Positions 1 through 8,095 of a DNA stretch of 39,213 bases are shown here, piece by piece. Both the position numbers and the translations under genes were made by a program. Positions within the stretch are counted from its first letter, which is position 1. Each line of letters starts with the position of its first letter. The DNA is from an uncultured Oscillospiraceae bacterium (GTDB lineage: Bacteria > Bacillota > Clostridia > Oscillospirales > Acutalibacteraceae), in assembly GCA_900545655.1 (NCBI GenBank), contig UQZY01000018.1, forward strand, positions 1 through 39,213. Direction: 5' to 3'. Below the pieces are notes generated by a model. It worked only from the letters and a program-made list of their open reading frames with translations, had not been told where the DNA came from and did no database searches.

Positions 1-4
1 AAGA

Positions 5-54
5 CTGATATGTACCCTTAATACTGAGTGTCCAGTATTAAGGGTACATATCAG
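5..54. repeat. Perfect inverted repeat, 22-bp arms, 6-nt loop
   Basis: Positions 5-26 are the exact reverse complement of 33-54, with agtgtc as the loop. It lies just past the 3' end of the DUF2130 gene (stop at 89), so it may be that operon's terminator. However, no clear T-run is visible on the minus-strand exit side before the window ends, and 22 perfect bp is long for a terminator. Facing terminal repeats of an IS remnant or a small MITE-like element are also possible. Confidence 0.75.
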
Positions 55-88
55 ATTTAATATAAAAGATCCTGGTGTGTTCGTAAAT

Positions 89-1363
89 TTATTTCTTATT
101 TTCTAGTTCAGCAAACTTTTCTGCCATTGTTGGATTTCCTTTCGTTAATCGCCTTATCGTGAGATCTTCGGCTTTATTGTTTGCCAATCTTAGATTATTC
201 TCAGAGGAAAGCAGGGCTTCTTTTGTTTTTTGAAGGTGGTCAATAGTTTTATCGATCTCATCAATAGCTTTTTGGAATTTTTCGCTAGCCAATCTAAAGT
301 TTCTAGAAAACTTATCCTTAAAGTCATTTATATCTTCTTCAAAATGAGTAATATCAATATTTTGGTTACGAACCAACTCAAGATCGTGTCTATATTGTAA
401 AGAATTCAATGCTGCATTTCTTAAAACAGTAATGATAGGAATAAAGAATTGAGGTCTCACCACATACATTTTAGGATACTTGTAAGAAACATCTACAATT
501 CCCGAATTGTAATATTCATTATCTGATTCGAGCAATGTAACCAAAACTGCATACTCACAGTTTTTTTCTTTTCTGTCTTTATCTAACTCTTTTAAAAAGT
601 CTTCATTTTTATGCTTTGTTGCAGTCGTATCCATTTCATTCTTCATTTCAAACATAATTGAAATGAATTCTACACCGTCATCAGAAAATTCTCTATAAAT
701 AAAGTCACCTTTGCTGCCTGTCTTGATATCATTATCTTTTTCAAAATAGGCATTTTGAAACGCAGTTGCTCTTAATTTATTGAATTCTGTTTCACAATGT
801 TGTTCCAAGCTCTCACCAATCATCTTTGTAGACTGTCGAGCTTTAAAGTCTTTATAATATGCAATTTCATCTTCTCGGCGTTTAATCTCATCTGAAAACT
901 TTTCACAAAGGGACTTTTCTTTCATTTCCCATTCATTGTTATTAAATTTAATTTGACTTTGAAGTTCAAGAATTGTTGTCTCTTTTTCCTGTACCGCATT
1001 TTTAACCGCTAAGTCTGTGCTTGTTTTATTAAGTTCGAGTTCACCCTTTAATCTAGAAATCTCTAATTCCTTTTCTGCAAGTTGTTTATCTTTAGCAGAT
1101 GAGATTCTGTCAATTTCCGATTGATTTTCCGCTTTCTCTGTTCTAAGTGTTGCTCGCAACTCGGATATTTCTTTATCCTTTTCTGATTCAATCTTGGTTA
1201 CTGCAATTTTAACTGCAGAGTCTTTTTCTGTTTGATAAACACTTTGTCGTTCCAATATTTCTTTCTCAAACTCTTTATCACGAACTTGTTTAACAATAGC
1301 AGCATAACCGGACTCATCAACCTGAAACACTTCTCCGCATTTCGGGCATTTTATTTCTTGCAC
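89..1363 (-). CDS. DUF2130 protein: zinc ribbon, coiled coil, PD-(D/E)XK-like core
   Basis: A 424-aa protein that starts at GTG, 8 nt after a strong AAGGAGGT. It opens with a zinc-ribbon half, CPKC (residues 6-9). A long charged coiled coil follows (about 25-165), then a globular core. The core carries an acidic position around E184/E191, then GDF with D220, then FEMKNE with E239 and K241. That spacing matches a PD-(D/E)XK nuclease active site. The overall architecture fits the DUF2130 (COG4487) family, whose function is poorly known. The gene follows the PHP-ATPase gene by 22 bp on the same strand, so the two are probably co-transcribed. A nuclease partner of the ATPase is my inference. Family assignment is fairly firm; nuclease activity is only suggested. 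Confidence 0.8.
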   Translation of the reverse strand: MQEIKCPKCGEVFQVDESGYAAIVKQVRDKEFEKEILERQSVYQTEKDSAVKIAVTKIESEKDKEISELRATLRTEKAENQSEIDRISSAKDKQLAEKELEISRLKGELELNKTSTDLAVKNAVQEKETTILELQSQIKFNNNEWEMKEKSLCEKFSDEIKRREDEIAYYKDFKARQSTKMIGESLEQHCETEFNKLRATAFQNAYFEKDNDIKTGSKGDFIYREFSDDGVEFISIMFEMKNEMDTTATKHKNEDFLKELDKDRKEKNCEYAVLVTLLESDNEYYNSGIVDVSYKYPKMYVVRPQFFIPIITVLRNAALNSLQYRHDLELVRNQNIDITHFEEDINDFKDKFSRNFRLASEKFQKAIDEIDKTIDHLQKTKEALLSSENNLRLANNKAEDLTIRRLTKGNPTMAEKFAELENKK

Positions 1364-1385
1364 CAGGAAATACCTCCTTTACTAA

Positions 1386-3965
1386 CTAAATTCTATATTT
1401 ATTCTTTCTCTTTTCAAATGCGATTTCTCCACCTTCAAGAATATCACAAATGTGTTGTTGAATACCTTTAGAATTCAGTATTCCAACTTCAATATTTCCG
1501 TCCGTATCAAAAACAGGATTATCGTTTTCGATAGCTCCCGAACGGTATTCAAATCGTTTATCTTTGTTTTCAGATTTGCTACCAGTTTGATTTGCTATTA
1601 TTATTTCTTCTGCATCTGCACCAAGAACCACATTAGCATTATGCGTTACAACGATAATCTGACGTTCTTTCTTCTTGCGGCGTATAAAAGGAATCAGTTC
1701 ATCAAAAACAGATCTATTATCAAGATCGTCTTCAGGCTGATCTATCAATATTGGACACTTACTTTCGGCCAAATCGATTAAAAGTTTTAGTAATACTAAT
1801 GCTTTCTTACCCGGAGACATTACATCAATGTTATCATTATCCATAACAACTTTGTATTTAATGTTGTACCAATCGTCATTGATATCTCTTAATATTGATT
1901 CAATGTTATGCCCAACTTTAATTTCTAACGCACCCGATAACAATTTTTCAATAATCTCTTTAAGCTTTTCTGCAGTGTAATCTTCTTCGGCAAAAGAATC
2001 CATCTTTATTATATTTTTAAACTTCACACTTTTAATTACGAAGTCTGTTTCAAGCGTTTTTAAGAAATCCTCTTTTCTAAAAGGGACTTCAACTTTGAAC
2101 TCTATTTCGTGCCCCTTAAAAACTTCTTCGCTATTTATAACATTCGCATATTCATTACGCAGTTCTTTAATTTGAAACGGTATTGAATATATTTCAGTTA
2201 TAATTGCTTGCTCTTCGGATTTTTTTGTTTTTAGTCTTTCATCCAAAGCGTTAAATGTTGCAAGTTTATCCTTTTCCGCTAGTATTTTTGAAGAAATTTC
2301 CGTAATAGCTTTATTTCCTTGGATCTTGGGTTGTAATTTTTTGACAACTGTATCGTATCTTTCTTTTTCCTCGTGCAGTTGCTGTTGTTTATTGGCCAAT
2401 TCATTTACAAGGGTTTCTCGCTTGGAACTCCAAATTTTATCAGCTTCTTCGATTATTTGATTTTTGATCTCATCGATTTTTATTAAAGTCTCGTCAGAAA
2501 AATCTTCAAATCCAACAGTAACAGGGGCAACAATTGTTGTTATAGCTCCAAGTGACAATGTCTCTTGATTTACCTTAGCTAATAATTTCGATTTGTTGGA
2601 ACTTTCAGTTAACGCAGTTTCATATTTTGTGATATCATCATCAGAAATCTTCAAGTCTTTGGAAATTGCATCTTTCTGTTCTTGAAGTTTTTTAATTTCT
2701 CGCTCTATTCCGCTTCTATCTCCAAGCTCCTTTTTTTCGTCTTCTATCTCAACTGTTTTTTTGTGAATGTCCAACAAATTAAGAATTTTAGTATTTAATT
2801 CATAACGTTTTCCTTTTATAGATGTTAGCATCTTTTCGTACGCAATCTTTGCATTTTTGTTATTTAATATGACACTTTGAATCATATTATCTATTTCTGT
2901 CGTATCCTCTTGCTTATCGCTCAAGCAGTTCAAGTACGATTGTGGAATGTATATTATATGTCTATCGCCGTCATTTTGGCCATCAGTCCAACAAACAGTT
3001 GTGTTGCTTAATTCTTTTGTTGAAGTGTTAACTATGGACTCTTTTTCTTGCACTTGTGTCTCATCAATAGCCTTAGCCATATTGTGGAGCAAAATTGACT
3101 TTCCTGTAGATTTTCCGCCAATAATACATGTTAATTTATCATTAAAATAAATAGGTTCACTTGAAAATTCATCATCATTCAAGATAACTTTATCAATTAC
3201 GTAATAGTCCGGTTTGCATTCGGGCTTCGTATCAGAAACACATACACGTTCTTCGGGTTCATATATAATCTGCTTCAATCCATTGAATGTAACGTCTGCT
3301 TTAATCCAAAGTTTATTAGTGGGATCATATTTTCGTGCATCGTGATTATCCGATCCAATCACCATTGGTTTGATTCCAATATCAGAAAAAACGTGTTTTC
3401 TATATTCATCAAAATCTCGCACTTGTCCCATTTCAAACATAGATATTGTAGTGGCGTACTCCTCCTTGACTGCATGATTATGAGGCAACGAATTAGAAAT
3501 TCTATCATCAACACCGTTTGTTTTTCTTCCAGCATGTATGGGAATTAAAGCATCGTGTAGCTTCGCAAAATCGATAATTGAATTGTAATCCCAGTATATC
3601 TTTTCATTATCATTGTGGTTTTTAGCCGAACGCTTGAACACATTGAAATCTTCAACTAATTCATCCAAATCAATAGTGTCTGAAAAAATCAAAATCACAT
3701 GAATATTGGTATCTCCTTTATCTGTGCGCAATTCAACACCGGGGAAAAACACAATATTAGGGGATAGTCTTCTTAAATTTGCGATTCTATCCTTATCAAT
3801 AACGAAATGGTCAGTGATTGCTACAGCAACAATATTGTTATCCTGTAGTTTTTGTATTAATATTTCATCGCTGTCTGTATCTTTATACTCATAATCATAA
3901 GAACTTGCAGTATGTAGGTGCAAATCCCATCTTCGCCATTCAGAGCCTCGTTCAAATATTTTCAT
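1386..3965 (-). CDS. PHP-domain / SMC-like ATPase (TrlF type)
   Basis: An 859-aa protein joining an N-terminal PHP phosphoesterase domain to a Rad50/SMC-like ATPase. PHP metal motifs are visible: HLHT (16-19), ITDH (50-53), H144 in HAGRK and GSDNHD (204-209). The ATPase half has a Walker A, GGKSTGKS (283-290), a long coiled-coil insertion (about 370-620), an ABC-signature-like MSPGKKALVLL, Walker B ILIDQPEDDLD (about 739-749) and a switch histidine in VTHNAN (about 773). This is the architecture of TrlF-type ATPases. Members of such PHP-ATPase families occur in variable islands; a DNA or nucleotide end-processing or defence role is inference. ATG is preceded by AAGGAGAGG. It lies between a small HTH gene and the DUF2130 gene on the same strand. 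All catalytic motifs look intact, so I read it as functional. Confidence 0.85.
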   Translation of the reverse strand: MKIFERGSEWRRWDLHLHTASSYDYEYKDTDSDEILIQKLQDNNIVAVAITDHFVIDKDRIANLRRLSPNIVFFPGVELRTDKGDTNIHVILIFSDTIDLDELVEDFNVFKRSAKNHNDNEKIYWDYNSIIDFAKLHDALIPIHAGRKTNGVDDRISNSLPHNHAVKEEYATTISMFEMGQVRDFDEYRKHVFSDIGIKPMVIGSDNHDARKYDPTNKLWIKADVTFNGLKQIIYEPEERVCVSDTKPECKPDYYVIDKVILNDDEFSSEPIYFNDKLTCIIGGKSTGKSILLHNMAKAIDETQVQEKESIVNTSTKELSNTTVCWTDGQNDGDRHIIYIPQSYLNCLSDKQEDTTEIDNMIQSVILNNKNAKIAYEKMLTSIKGKRYELNTKILNLLDIHKKTVEIEDEKKELGDRSGIEREIKKLQEQKDAISKDLKISDDDITKYETALTESSNKSKLLAKVNQETLSLGAITTIVAPVTVGFEDFSDETLIKIDEIKNQIIEEADKIWSSKRETLVNELANKQQQLHEEKERYDTVVKKLQPKIQGNKAITEISSKILAEKDKLATFNALDERLKTKKSEEQAIITEIYSIPFQIKELRNEYANVINSEEVFKGHEIEFKVEVPFRKEDFLKTLETDFVIKSVKFKNIIKMDSFAEEDYTAEKLKEIIEKLLSGALEIKVGHNIESILRDINDDWYNIKYKVVMDNDNIDVMSPGKKALVLLKLLIDLAESKCPILIDQPEDDLDNRSVFDELIPFIRRKKKERQIIVVTHNANVVLGADAEEIIIANQTGSKSENKDKRFEYRSGAIENDNPVFDTDGNIEVGILNSKGIQQHICDILEGGEIAFEKRKNKYRI

Positions 3966-4042
3966 AAGCCTCTCCTTTTTTGTTTTTAGATATGCGCTAC
4001 AAAATAATTAAAAGTCAAATCTTTTTCCGAATATCACCATTT

Positions 4043-4246
4043 CTATTCCAATACAAACTCCATAATATCGTTTGGTTCCACCTCAAGCGCAATGCAAATC
4101 GCCCCAATCACATCGGTAGTGATATCTTTATCGTTCGCCAACTTATACATCTGATAGTGCGTAATGCCGGCAGCTTCCTCTAAATCCTTCTTTTTCATTT
4201 TTCTATCAATAAGGATATGCCATAACTTTTTATAACTAACAGCCAT
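4043..4246 (-). CDS. Small Cro/CI-type HTH regulator (YozG-like)
   Basis: A 67-aa protein that is essentially one HTH domain: a helix around KKLWHILID, then KKKDLEEAAGITHYQMYKLAND as the helix-turn-helix, then a closing helix ending in EPNDIMEFVLE. This matches the compact Cro/CI-family regulators of Firmicutes. I chose ATG 4246, which has AAAGG upstream, over a longer open frame reaching 4303. The gene is 77 bp upstream of the PHP-ATPase gene and in the same direction, so it may be the first gene of that operon and its regulator. A TTGAGA-17-TACACT promoter lies just upstream. Confidence 0.8.
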   Translation of the reverse strand: MAVSYKKLWHILIDRKMKKKDLEEAAGITHYQMYKLANDKDITTDVIGAICIALEVEPNDIMEFVLE

Positions 4247-4293
4247 TTTAACCTTTATGAGCTGTTTAGTGCCGGATACAACCATACCATTAT

Positions 4294-4322
4294 AGTGTAT
4301 CACGACTCGACCGAATTCTCAA
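4294..4322 (-). promoter_or_regulatory. Sigma-A-like promoter for the HTH/PHP-ATPase/DUF2130 operon
   Basis: On the minus strand TTGAGA (4322-4317) and TACACT (4299-4294) are 17 bp apart, about 48 nt before the HTH start codon. A TATAAT overlaps just downstream and could serve as an alternative -10. Inferred by consensus match only. Confidence 0.5.
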
Positions 4323-4388
4323 TATTCTGGTAAAATTTTCAAACTTTCGATAAAAATAATACTCCGTGCGAAAAAACACAAAACCGTT

Positions 4389-4460
4389 TGCCGTTATCGG
4401 CAAAAAGAAAGCGCAATATTATTGATTTGTGTTGATATTTTGCCGATAATATGTTATAAT
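4389..4460 (+). promoter_or_regulatory. Fic promoter with paired inverted repeat
   Basis: TTGATA (4432-4437) and TATAAT (4455-4460) are exactly 17 bp apart, 27 nt before the Fic start. A 12-bp word, TTTTGCCGATAA, lies in the spacer (4438-4449). Its exact inverted copy, TTATCGGCAAAA, lies upstream at 4394-4405 and is part of a local palindrome, TGCCGTTATCGGCA (4389-4402). The spacer copy would put a bound repressor under RNA polymerase. The obvious candidate binder is the HTH of the Fic protein itself. Confidence 0.7.
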
Positions 4461-4487
4461 ATCCTATATAGAAAGTGAGGGTGAGAT

Positions 4488-5384
4488 ATGAAATATATTT
4501 CCGTTTCAGAAGCAGCAAAAAAATGGGGCGTTTCAGAGCGCAGTGCACGTGGGTACTGTGCCGAAGGAAAAATTGACGGAGCATTCCTGACCGGCAAAAC
4601 ATGGAACATCCCCGAAATTGCGGAGAAACCCGATCGTATAAACAAGCACACAGATTCTCCAAAAACACTTTTGGAAGTGTTAAAATCTGAGAAAGCTGCA
4701 AAATTGCACGGTGGCATTTATCATAAAATCCAGATTGATCTGACCTACAACTCCAACCACATAGAGGGCAGTCGTCTTACCCATGATCAAACTCGTTATA
4801 TTTTTGAAACCAATACCGTCGGCGTGTCGGACGGGACGATAAAAGTGGACGATATAGTCGAAACTGCAAACCATTTCAAGTGCATTGATATGGTCATCGA
4901 CAGCGCAAATCACATGTTAAGCGAGACTTTTATCAAACAATTGCATGCAACTTTAAAGAACGGAACATCCGATTCCCGTATTGACTGGTTTGCCGTCGGA
5001 GATTACAAAAAGCTACCCAACGAGGTAGGCGGCATAGACACTACTGCCCCCGAAAATGTCGCTGCAGAGATGAAGAAACTTATCACCGAATATAACGCCA
5101 TCGAGAACAAAGCCTTTGATGATCTGCTTGATTTTCACTATCGTTTTGAGCGGATTCATCCGTTTCAGGACGGTAATGGCAGAGTCGGACGTTTGATTCT
5201 TTTTAAAGAGTGCCTGCGGAACAACATCGTGCCGTTTATCATCGAGGACGACATCAAGCTGTTCTACTACCGCGGTCTGAAAGAGTGGCAGAACGAACGA
5301 GGCTTTCTGCGCGACACCTGCCTGTCCGCTCAGGACAGATTCAAAAAGTATCTGGACTATTTCCGGATTCCGTATAACGAATAA
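4488..5384 (+). CDS. HTH-Fic protein (class II-like, self-inhibited)
   Basis: A 298-aa protein. Residues 1-42 form a MerR/excisionase-like winged HTH (ISVSEAAKKWGVSERSARGY). A Fic domain follows, with core motif HPFQDGNGRVGR at 224-235, including catalytic H224, the metal/ATP-binding D228-G-N and the closing Arg. Upstream, S89-NHI-E93-G94 fits the (S/T)xxxE(G/N) inhibitory helix, whose Glu occupies the ATP gamma-phosphate site. The motif is N-terminal to the Fic core, as in class II enzymes. Fic proteins generally transfer AMP from ATP to protein hydroxyls; the target here is unknown. The gene is monocistronic, with no separate antitoxin gene beside it. The DNA-binding domain together with the promoter repeat suggests autoregulation. 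The start has GTGAGG upstream. Confidence 0.9.
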   Translation: MKYISVSEAAKKWGVSERSARGYCAEGKIDGAFLTGKTWNIPEIAEKPDRINKHTDSPKTLLEVLKSEKAAKLHGGIYHKIQIDLTYNSNHIEGSRLTHDQTRYIFETNTVGVSDGTIKVDDIVETANHFKCIDMVIDSANHMLSETFIKQLHATLKNGTSDSRIDWFAVGDYKKLPNEVGGIDTTAPENVAAEMKKLITEYNAIENKAFDDLLDFHYRFERIHPFQDGNGRVGRLILFKECLRNNIVPFIIEDDIKLFYYRGLKEWQNERGFLRDTCLSAQDRFKKYLDYFRIPYNE

Positions 5385-5504
5385 GCAAATACGTCCCTGT
5401 TTTCACGGAGGCGACCGCTTTTTCTGAAAATCCCATGCTATAGTGCTTTTATGTTCGATATGCTATACTGTGTTCAACAACCTAAGTTTGCGGAGGTGGA
5501 TTTT

Positions 5505-5685
5505 ATGTGTTTTTGGTGGTATATGCTGATATGTGATTTGATAATTCCCATTGTTATGATTATTAGCGGAAGAATGATGTGGAAACATTGCCCCAACGGT
5601 TCAATGTATTATTTTGATTGTCTCGATTTATCCAACAGAAAAAGCTTTGAAAAAATATTTTAATGATGATGGAACGCGTAGATAA
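5505..5685 (+). pseudogene. Remnant of a small SdpI-like membrane protein (internal deletion/frameshift)
   Basis: From ATG 5505 (GGAGGTGG upstream) a 52-codon frame encodes one membrane helix ending GRMMWKHCP and runs to 5663. In another frame the same DNA then reads IILIVSIYPTEKALKKYFND and ends at 5685. From memory, both ends resemble the start and finish of short SdpI/immunity-type membrane proteins, with the middle missing. I therefore read it as a decayed gene. It could instead be a genuine 52-aa membrane peptide. Confidence 0.45.
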
Positions 5686-5881
5686 CTTACCGCTTGTGAA
5701 AGGATATTTCACCCACTCAAAAGCCCCTGTTAAATAAGGCTAGTTGTCAAAAATCGCATGGTCATGAGACCCTGCGGTTTTTTATTTTTGTCACAGGCTG
5801 ACTCGAACCTGCCGCAACTTCGAGGTACGCGTTCACTTCGCGGCTTTTTAGTGTCAAACACACTGCACAAAAACATGTGGC
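5686..5881. other. Gene-free stretch
   Basis: I see no supported gene between the SdpI-like remnant and the terminator at 5882. Open frames here lack ribosome-binding sites and recognisable domains. A segment near 5798-5813 (gactcgaacctgccg) looks, in reverse complement, like the T-arm of a tRNA, but no cloverleaf can be built around it. Confidence 0.5.
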
Positions 5882-5910
5882 AAAAAACACGCAAAAATTG
5901 CGTGTTTTTT
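5882..5910. terminator. Bidirectional rho-independent terminator
   Basis: AACACGCAA / TTGCGTGTT pair around an AAA loop, flanked by an A-run on the left and a T-run on the right, so it can work on both strands. It separates the Fic side from the HNH remnant. Confidence 0.8.
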
Positions 5911-6033
5911 CTATGCGTTTTACGCAATATTTACATCATATGTTGTATATTGTACAAAGAAAAGCGTTCTAAAAAAATTTCACTTTTGGAAATATAAAGA
6001 CCCTTACGCCATAACATAAGGCTATCTTTACCC

Positions 6034-6324
6034 TTATAAATGTAAATTGAGCTTGACACTATCTTCTTTTCCATCAGGATAAATAAAAACCATTCTTTCT
6101 GCATTGAACACCGGATTGAGTTTATGTATTGCCCGGTGATGATTCGGACACAGAATAATAATATTCGATGCATTGTTATTGTGAGATCTTGCAAAGCGTT
6201 CAATATGATGCGCTTCGCAGATATCAACGGACAACTTCAAATCTTTTGTGTGCTTCGGATAATTTTGCGAGTAACAGATAAATAAATCAATATTTTGTGG
6301 AAAAGATTTATAGTATACTATCAA
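6034..6324 (-). pseudogene. 3' remnant of an HNH endonuclease gene
   Basis: The frame encodes the C-terminal part of an HNH domain: CEAHHIERFARS (the HH of the first strand), then NNASNIIILCPNHHRAIHK with the Asn, the CPN zinc half and the final His, then a short tail. The N-terminal half of this kind of protein, including the first Cys pair, is absent. Upstream on this strand the sequence runs directly into the divergent promoter of the DUF4143 ATPase. No convincing ribosome-binding site precedes the nominal ATG. I therefore read it as a truncated gene, possibly cut when the neighbouring DNA arrived. Confidence 0.6.
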
Positions 6325-6359
6325 TATTTATTGACAAAAATTGATTTTACAGGTATCAT
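6310..6359 (+). promoter_or_regulatory. Promoter and 12-bp palindrome for the DUF4143 ATPase
   Basis: TTGACA (6331-6336) and TATCAT (6354-6359) are 17 bp apart. Just upstream is a perfect palindrome, ATAGTATACTAT (6310-6321), a candidate operator. The predicted transcription start (about 6366) would fall at the Shine-Dalgarno, giving a very short leader, so the real start may differ. Confidence 0.5.
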
Positions 6360-6381
6360 GTTGGAAAAGGAGCTGATCTTG

Positions 6382-7833
6382 ATGGCAATCACAACAAAAG
6401 AAGGTATCCTCAAAGTCCTGAGTGCTTATAACCCGTGGTGGAAAACCGGGACAATCAGTCCGCAAATGTCAAAGACCTACAAGAGATTTGCATTTCACGA
6501 AGCAATGAGGCGGCTAACAGATAAAGAGATTCGCCGTTCTGTAGTCTTAACAGGAACCAGGCGAGTCGGAAAAACAACGATCCAATACCAAATGATTGAG
6601 TCGCTCTTGAAATCCGGAGTCGCACCTCAGAAAATTGTTTTTATTTCTTTAGATCATCCTATGCTGAAGCTCAGTCAATTTCAGGATGTTCTGGAGTGCT
6701 ATCATGAAAATATCTATGCTGAACAAGATGTTTATTACTTCTTTGATGAGGTGCAATATGCACAGGATTGGGATCGATGGTTAAAAATAATTTATGATAC
6801 ACAACCGAATACCCATGTTGTTGCAACCGGTTCTGCCAGCCCGGCATTAATGAAAGGCAGCAGAGAAAGCGGTGCCGGCCGCTGGACCATTATACAGGTT
6901 CCGACCCTGTCTTTTTACGAGTACTGTGAGCTGCTGAATTTAGAACGCCCCAATATTGCTCCTGATTTGAAAGTAACAACCTTGCTTCATAAAAGCCAAA
7001 TTGAACGAACTCAGATTATGATGCAACTTTCCAAGGTTCAGAATCACTTCATACGATATTTGCAGATCGGCGGCTTCCCGGAATTGGCATTGGCTGACAA
7101 TGATTTAATGGCACAGCAGATCATGCGCGAGGATGTTGTGGATAAAGTTCTTAAGCGTGATCTTCCCTCTCTTTACAATATTCGTAACGCAACAGAGTTA
7201 GAGAGAATTTTCTTATATCTCTGCAATGTCTCTTCGGAAATCATATCGATTGAGGGAATCACAAAAGAACTAAACGGAGTATCTCGCATAACCGTTGAAA
7301 ACTATATTCAATATCTGGAAAGTGCAAATCTGATTTACCAAAGCTGGCCGGTTGATATGGCGGGAAAAAAGATATTGAAGGCGCGGCCTAAAATTTATAT
7401 TGCAGATGCAGCAATCCGGAACGCTGTCTTAATGGATGATTCTATTTTAGCAGACCCTGTCGAGATGGGAAAGATCGTTGAAACTGCCGTTTATAAGCAC
7501 GTTGCAGCATTTTATTATCAATATGCCACCTCTGTCGGTTATTTTAGAGGAGGGAAAAAAGGGAAAGAAATTGATATTGTAGTGGACTACCCCAACACGA
7601 AAAAGATTCTTATAGAGGTCAAATACAGAGAAGGTGCGCCAATTGCGGATGATGATGCGATTGTAGAACTGTGTGAGGAATCATCTGCAGCAATTGTTAT
7701 TACCAAGAATCCAGATGATTTTGGCGTTCACAATACGAAATGTGGCAAGGATTTGCTGCGAATTCCTGCATTTGCTTTTCTGTATTTGCTTGGAAATGCA
7801 GAAAAGCACGGATATCGCGGTGTTGAACAATAA
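6382..7833 (+). CDS. ATP-binding protein with DUF4143 domain
   Basis: 483 aa from ATG 6382, placed 9 nt after AAAAGGAG (an open frame reaching 6295 lacks such a site). The N-terminal AAA domain has Walker A GTRRVGKTT (58-66) and Walker B YYFFDEVQ (118-125). A winged-helix-like linker follows, then the DUF4143 C-terminus, with a PD-(D/E)XK-like segment, GKEIDIVVDY...ILIEVKYREG, near residues 393-415. These archaeal-type ATPases are common in bacterial accessory regions and their function is not settled. The gene stands alone with its own promoter. All motifs are intact. Confidence 0.85.
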   Translation: MAITTKEGILKVLSAYNPWWKTGTISPQMSKTYKRFAFHEAMRRLTDKEIRRSVVLTGTRRVGKTTIQYQMIESLLKSGVAPQKIVFISLDHPMLKLSQFQDVLECYHENIYAEQDVYYFFDEVQYAQDWDRWLKIIYDTQPNTHVVATGSASPALMKGSRESGAGRWTIIQVPTLSFYEYCELLNLERPNIAPDLKVTTLLHKSQIERTQIMMQLSKVQNHFIRYLQIGGFPELALADNDLMAQQIMREDVVDKVLKRDLPSLYNIRNATELERIFLYLCNVSSEIISIEGITKELNGVSRITVENYIQYLESANLIYQSWPVDMAGKKILKARPKIYIADAAIRNAVLMDDSILADPVEMGKIVETAVYKHVAAFYYQYATSVGYFRGGKKGKEIDIVVDYPNTKKILIEVKYREGAPIADDDAIVELCEESSAAIVITKNPDDFGVHNTKCGKDLLRIPAFAFLYLLGNAEKHGYRGVEQ

Positions 7834-7962
7834 AGTGTCCCGCCTTTTGCCCTTTCTGACCGCAATGTCACAAAGCAACAAAAGAGTGATAAAACAATTT
7901 CAAGAATTATCCGGATTATCTCCGAATAATCTACTATAAGCAGGTACGTTTTCGCTCTATTG

Positions 7963-8070
7963 TTGACATTTGTCACATATCTTTAGTAGAATGACAGTAA
8001 CAAATCAATATTAACTGTTCAGACTTCGGTCTTTTTTGTGGAAATAACCCGACATCATACGGATGCGGGT
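7963..8070 (+). promoter_or_regulatory. Promoter and structured leader of the 222-aa membrane protein
   Basis: TTGACA (7963-7968) and TAGAAT (7987-7992) are 18 bp apart. The roughly 100-nt leader contains AGAC-TTCG-GTCT followed by TTTTTT (about 8025-8038), a small terminator-like hairpin. A second hairpin (8047-8070) pairs ACCCG with CGGGT and CATC with GATG. A very strong AAGGAGGAG then precedes ATG 8096. The two hairpins could form an attenuator or an mRNA-stabilising leader; no known riboswitch class is recognisable. Confidence 0.5.
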
Positions 8071-8095
8071 GAAATAAAAAAGGAGGAGAAAAAAC

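Noticed and set aside
5798..5813. tRNA gene suggested by a T-arm-like word
   Set aside because: No acceptor, D-arm or anticodon arm can be built around it.
6295..6381. Longer start for the DUF4143 ATPase
   Set aside because: The extension covers the promoter and palindrome, and the ATG at 6382 has the strong SD.
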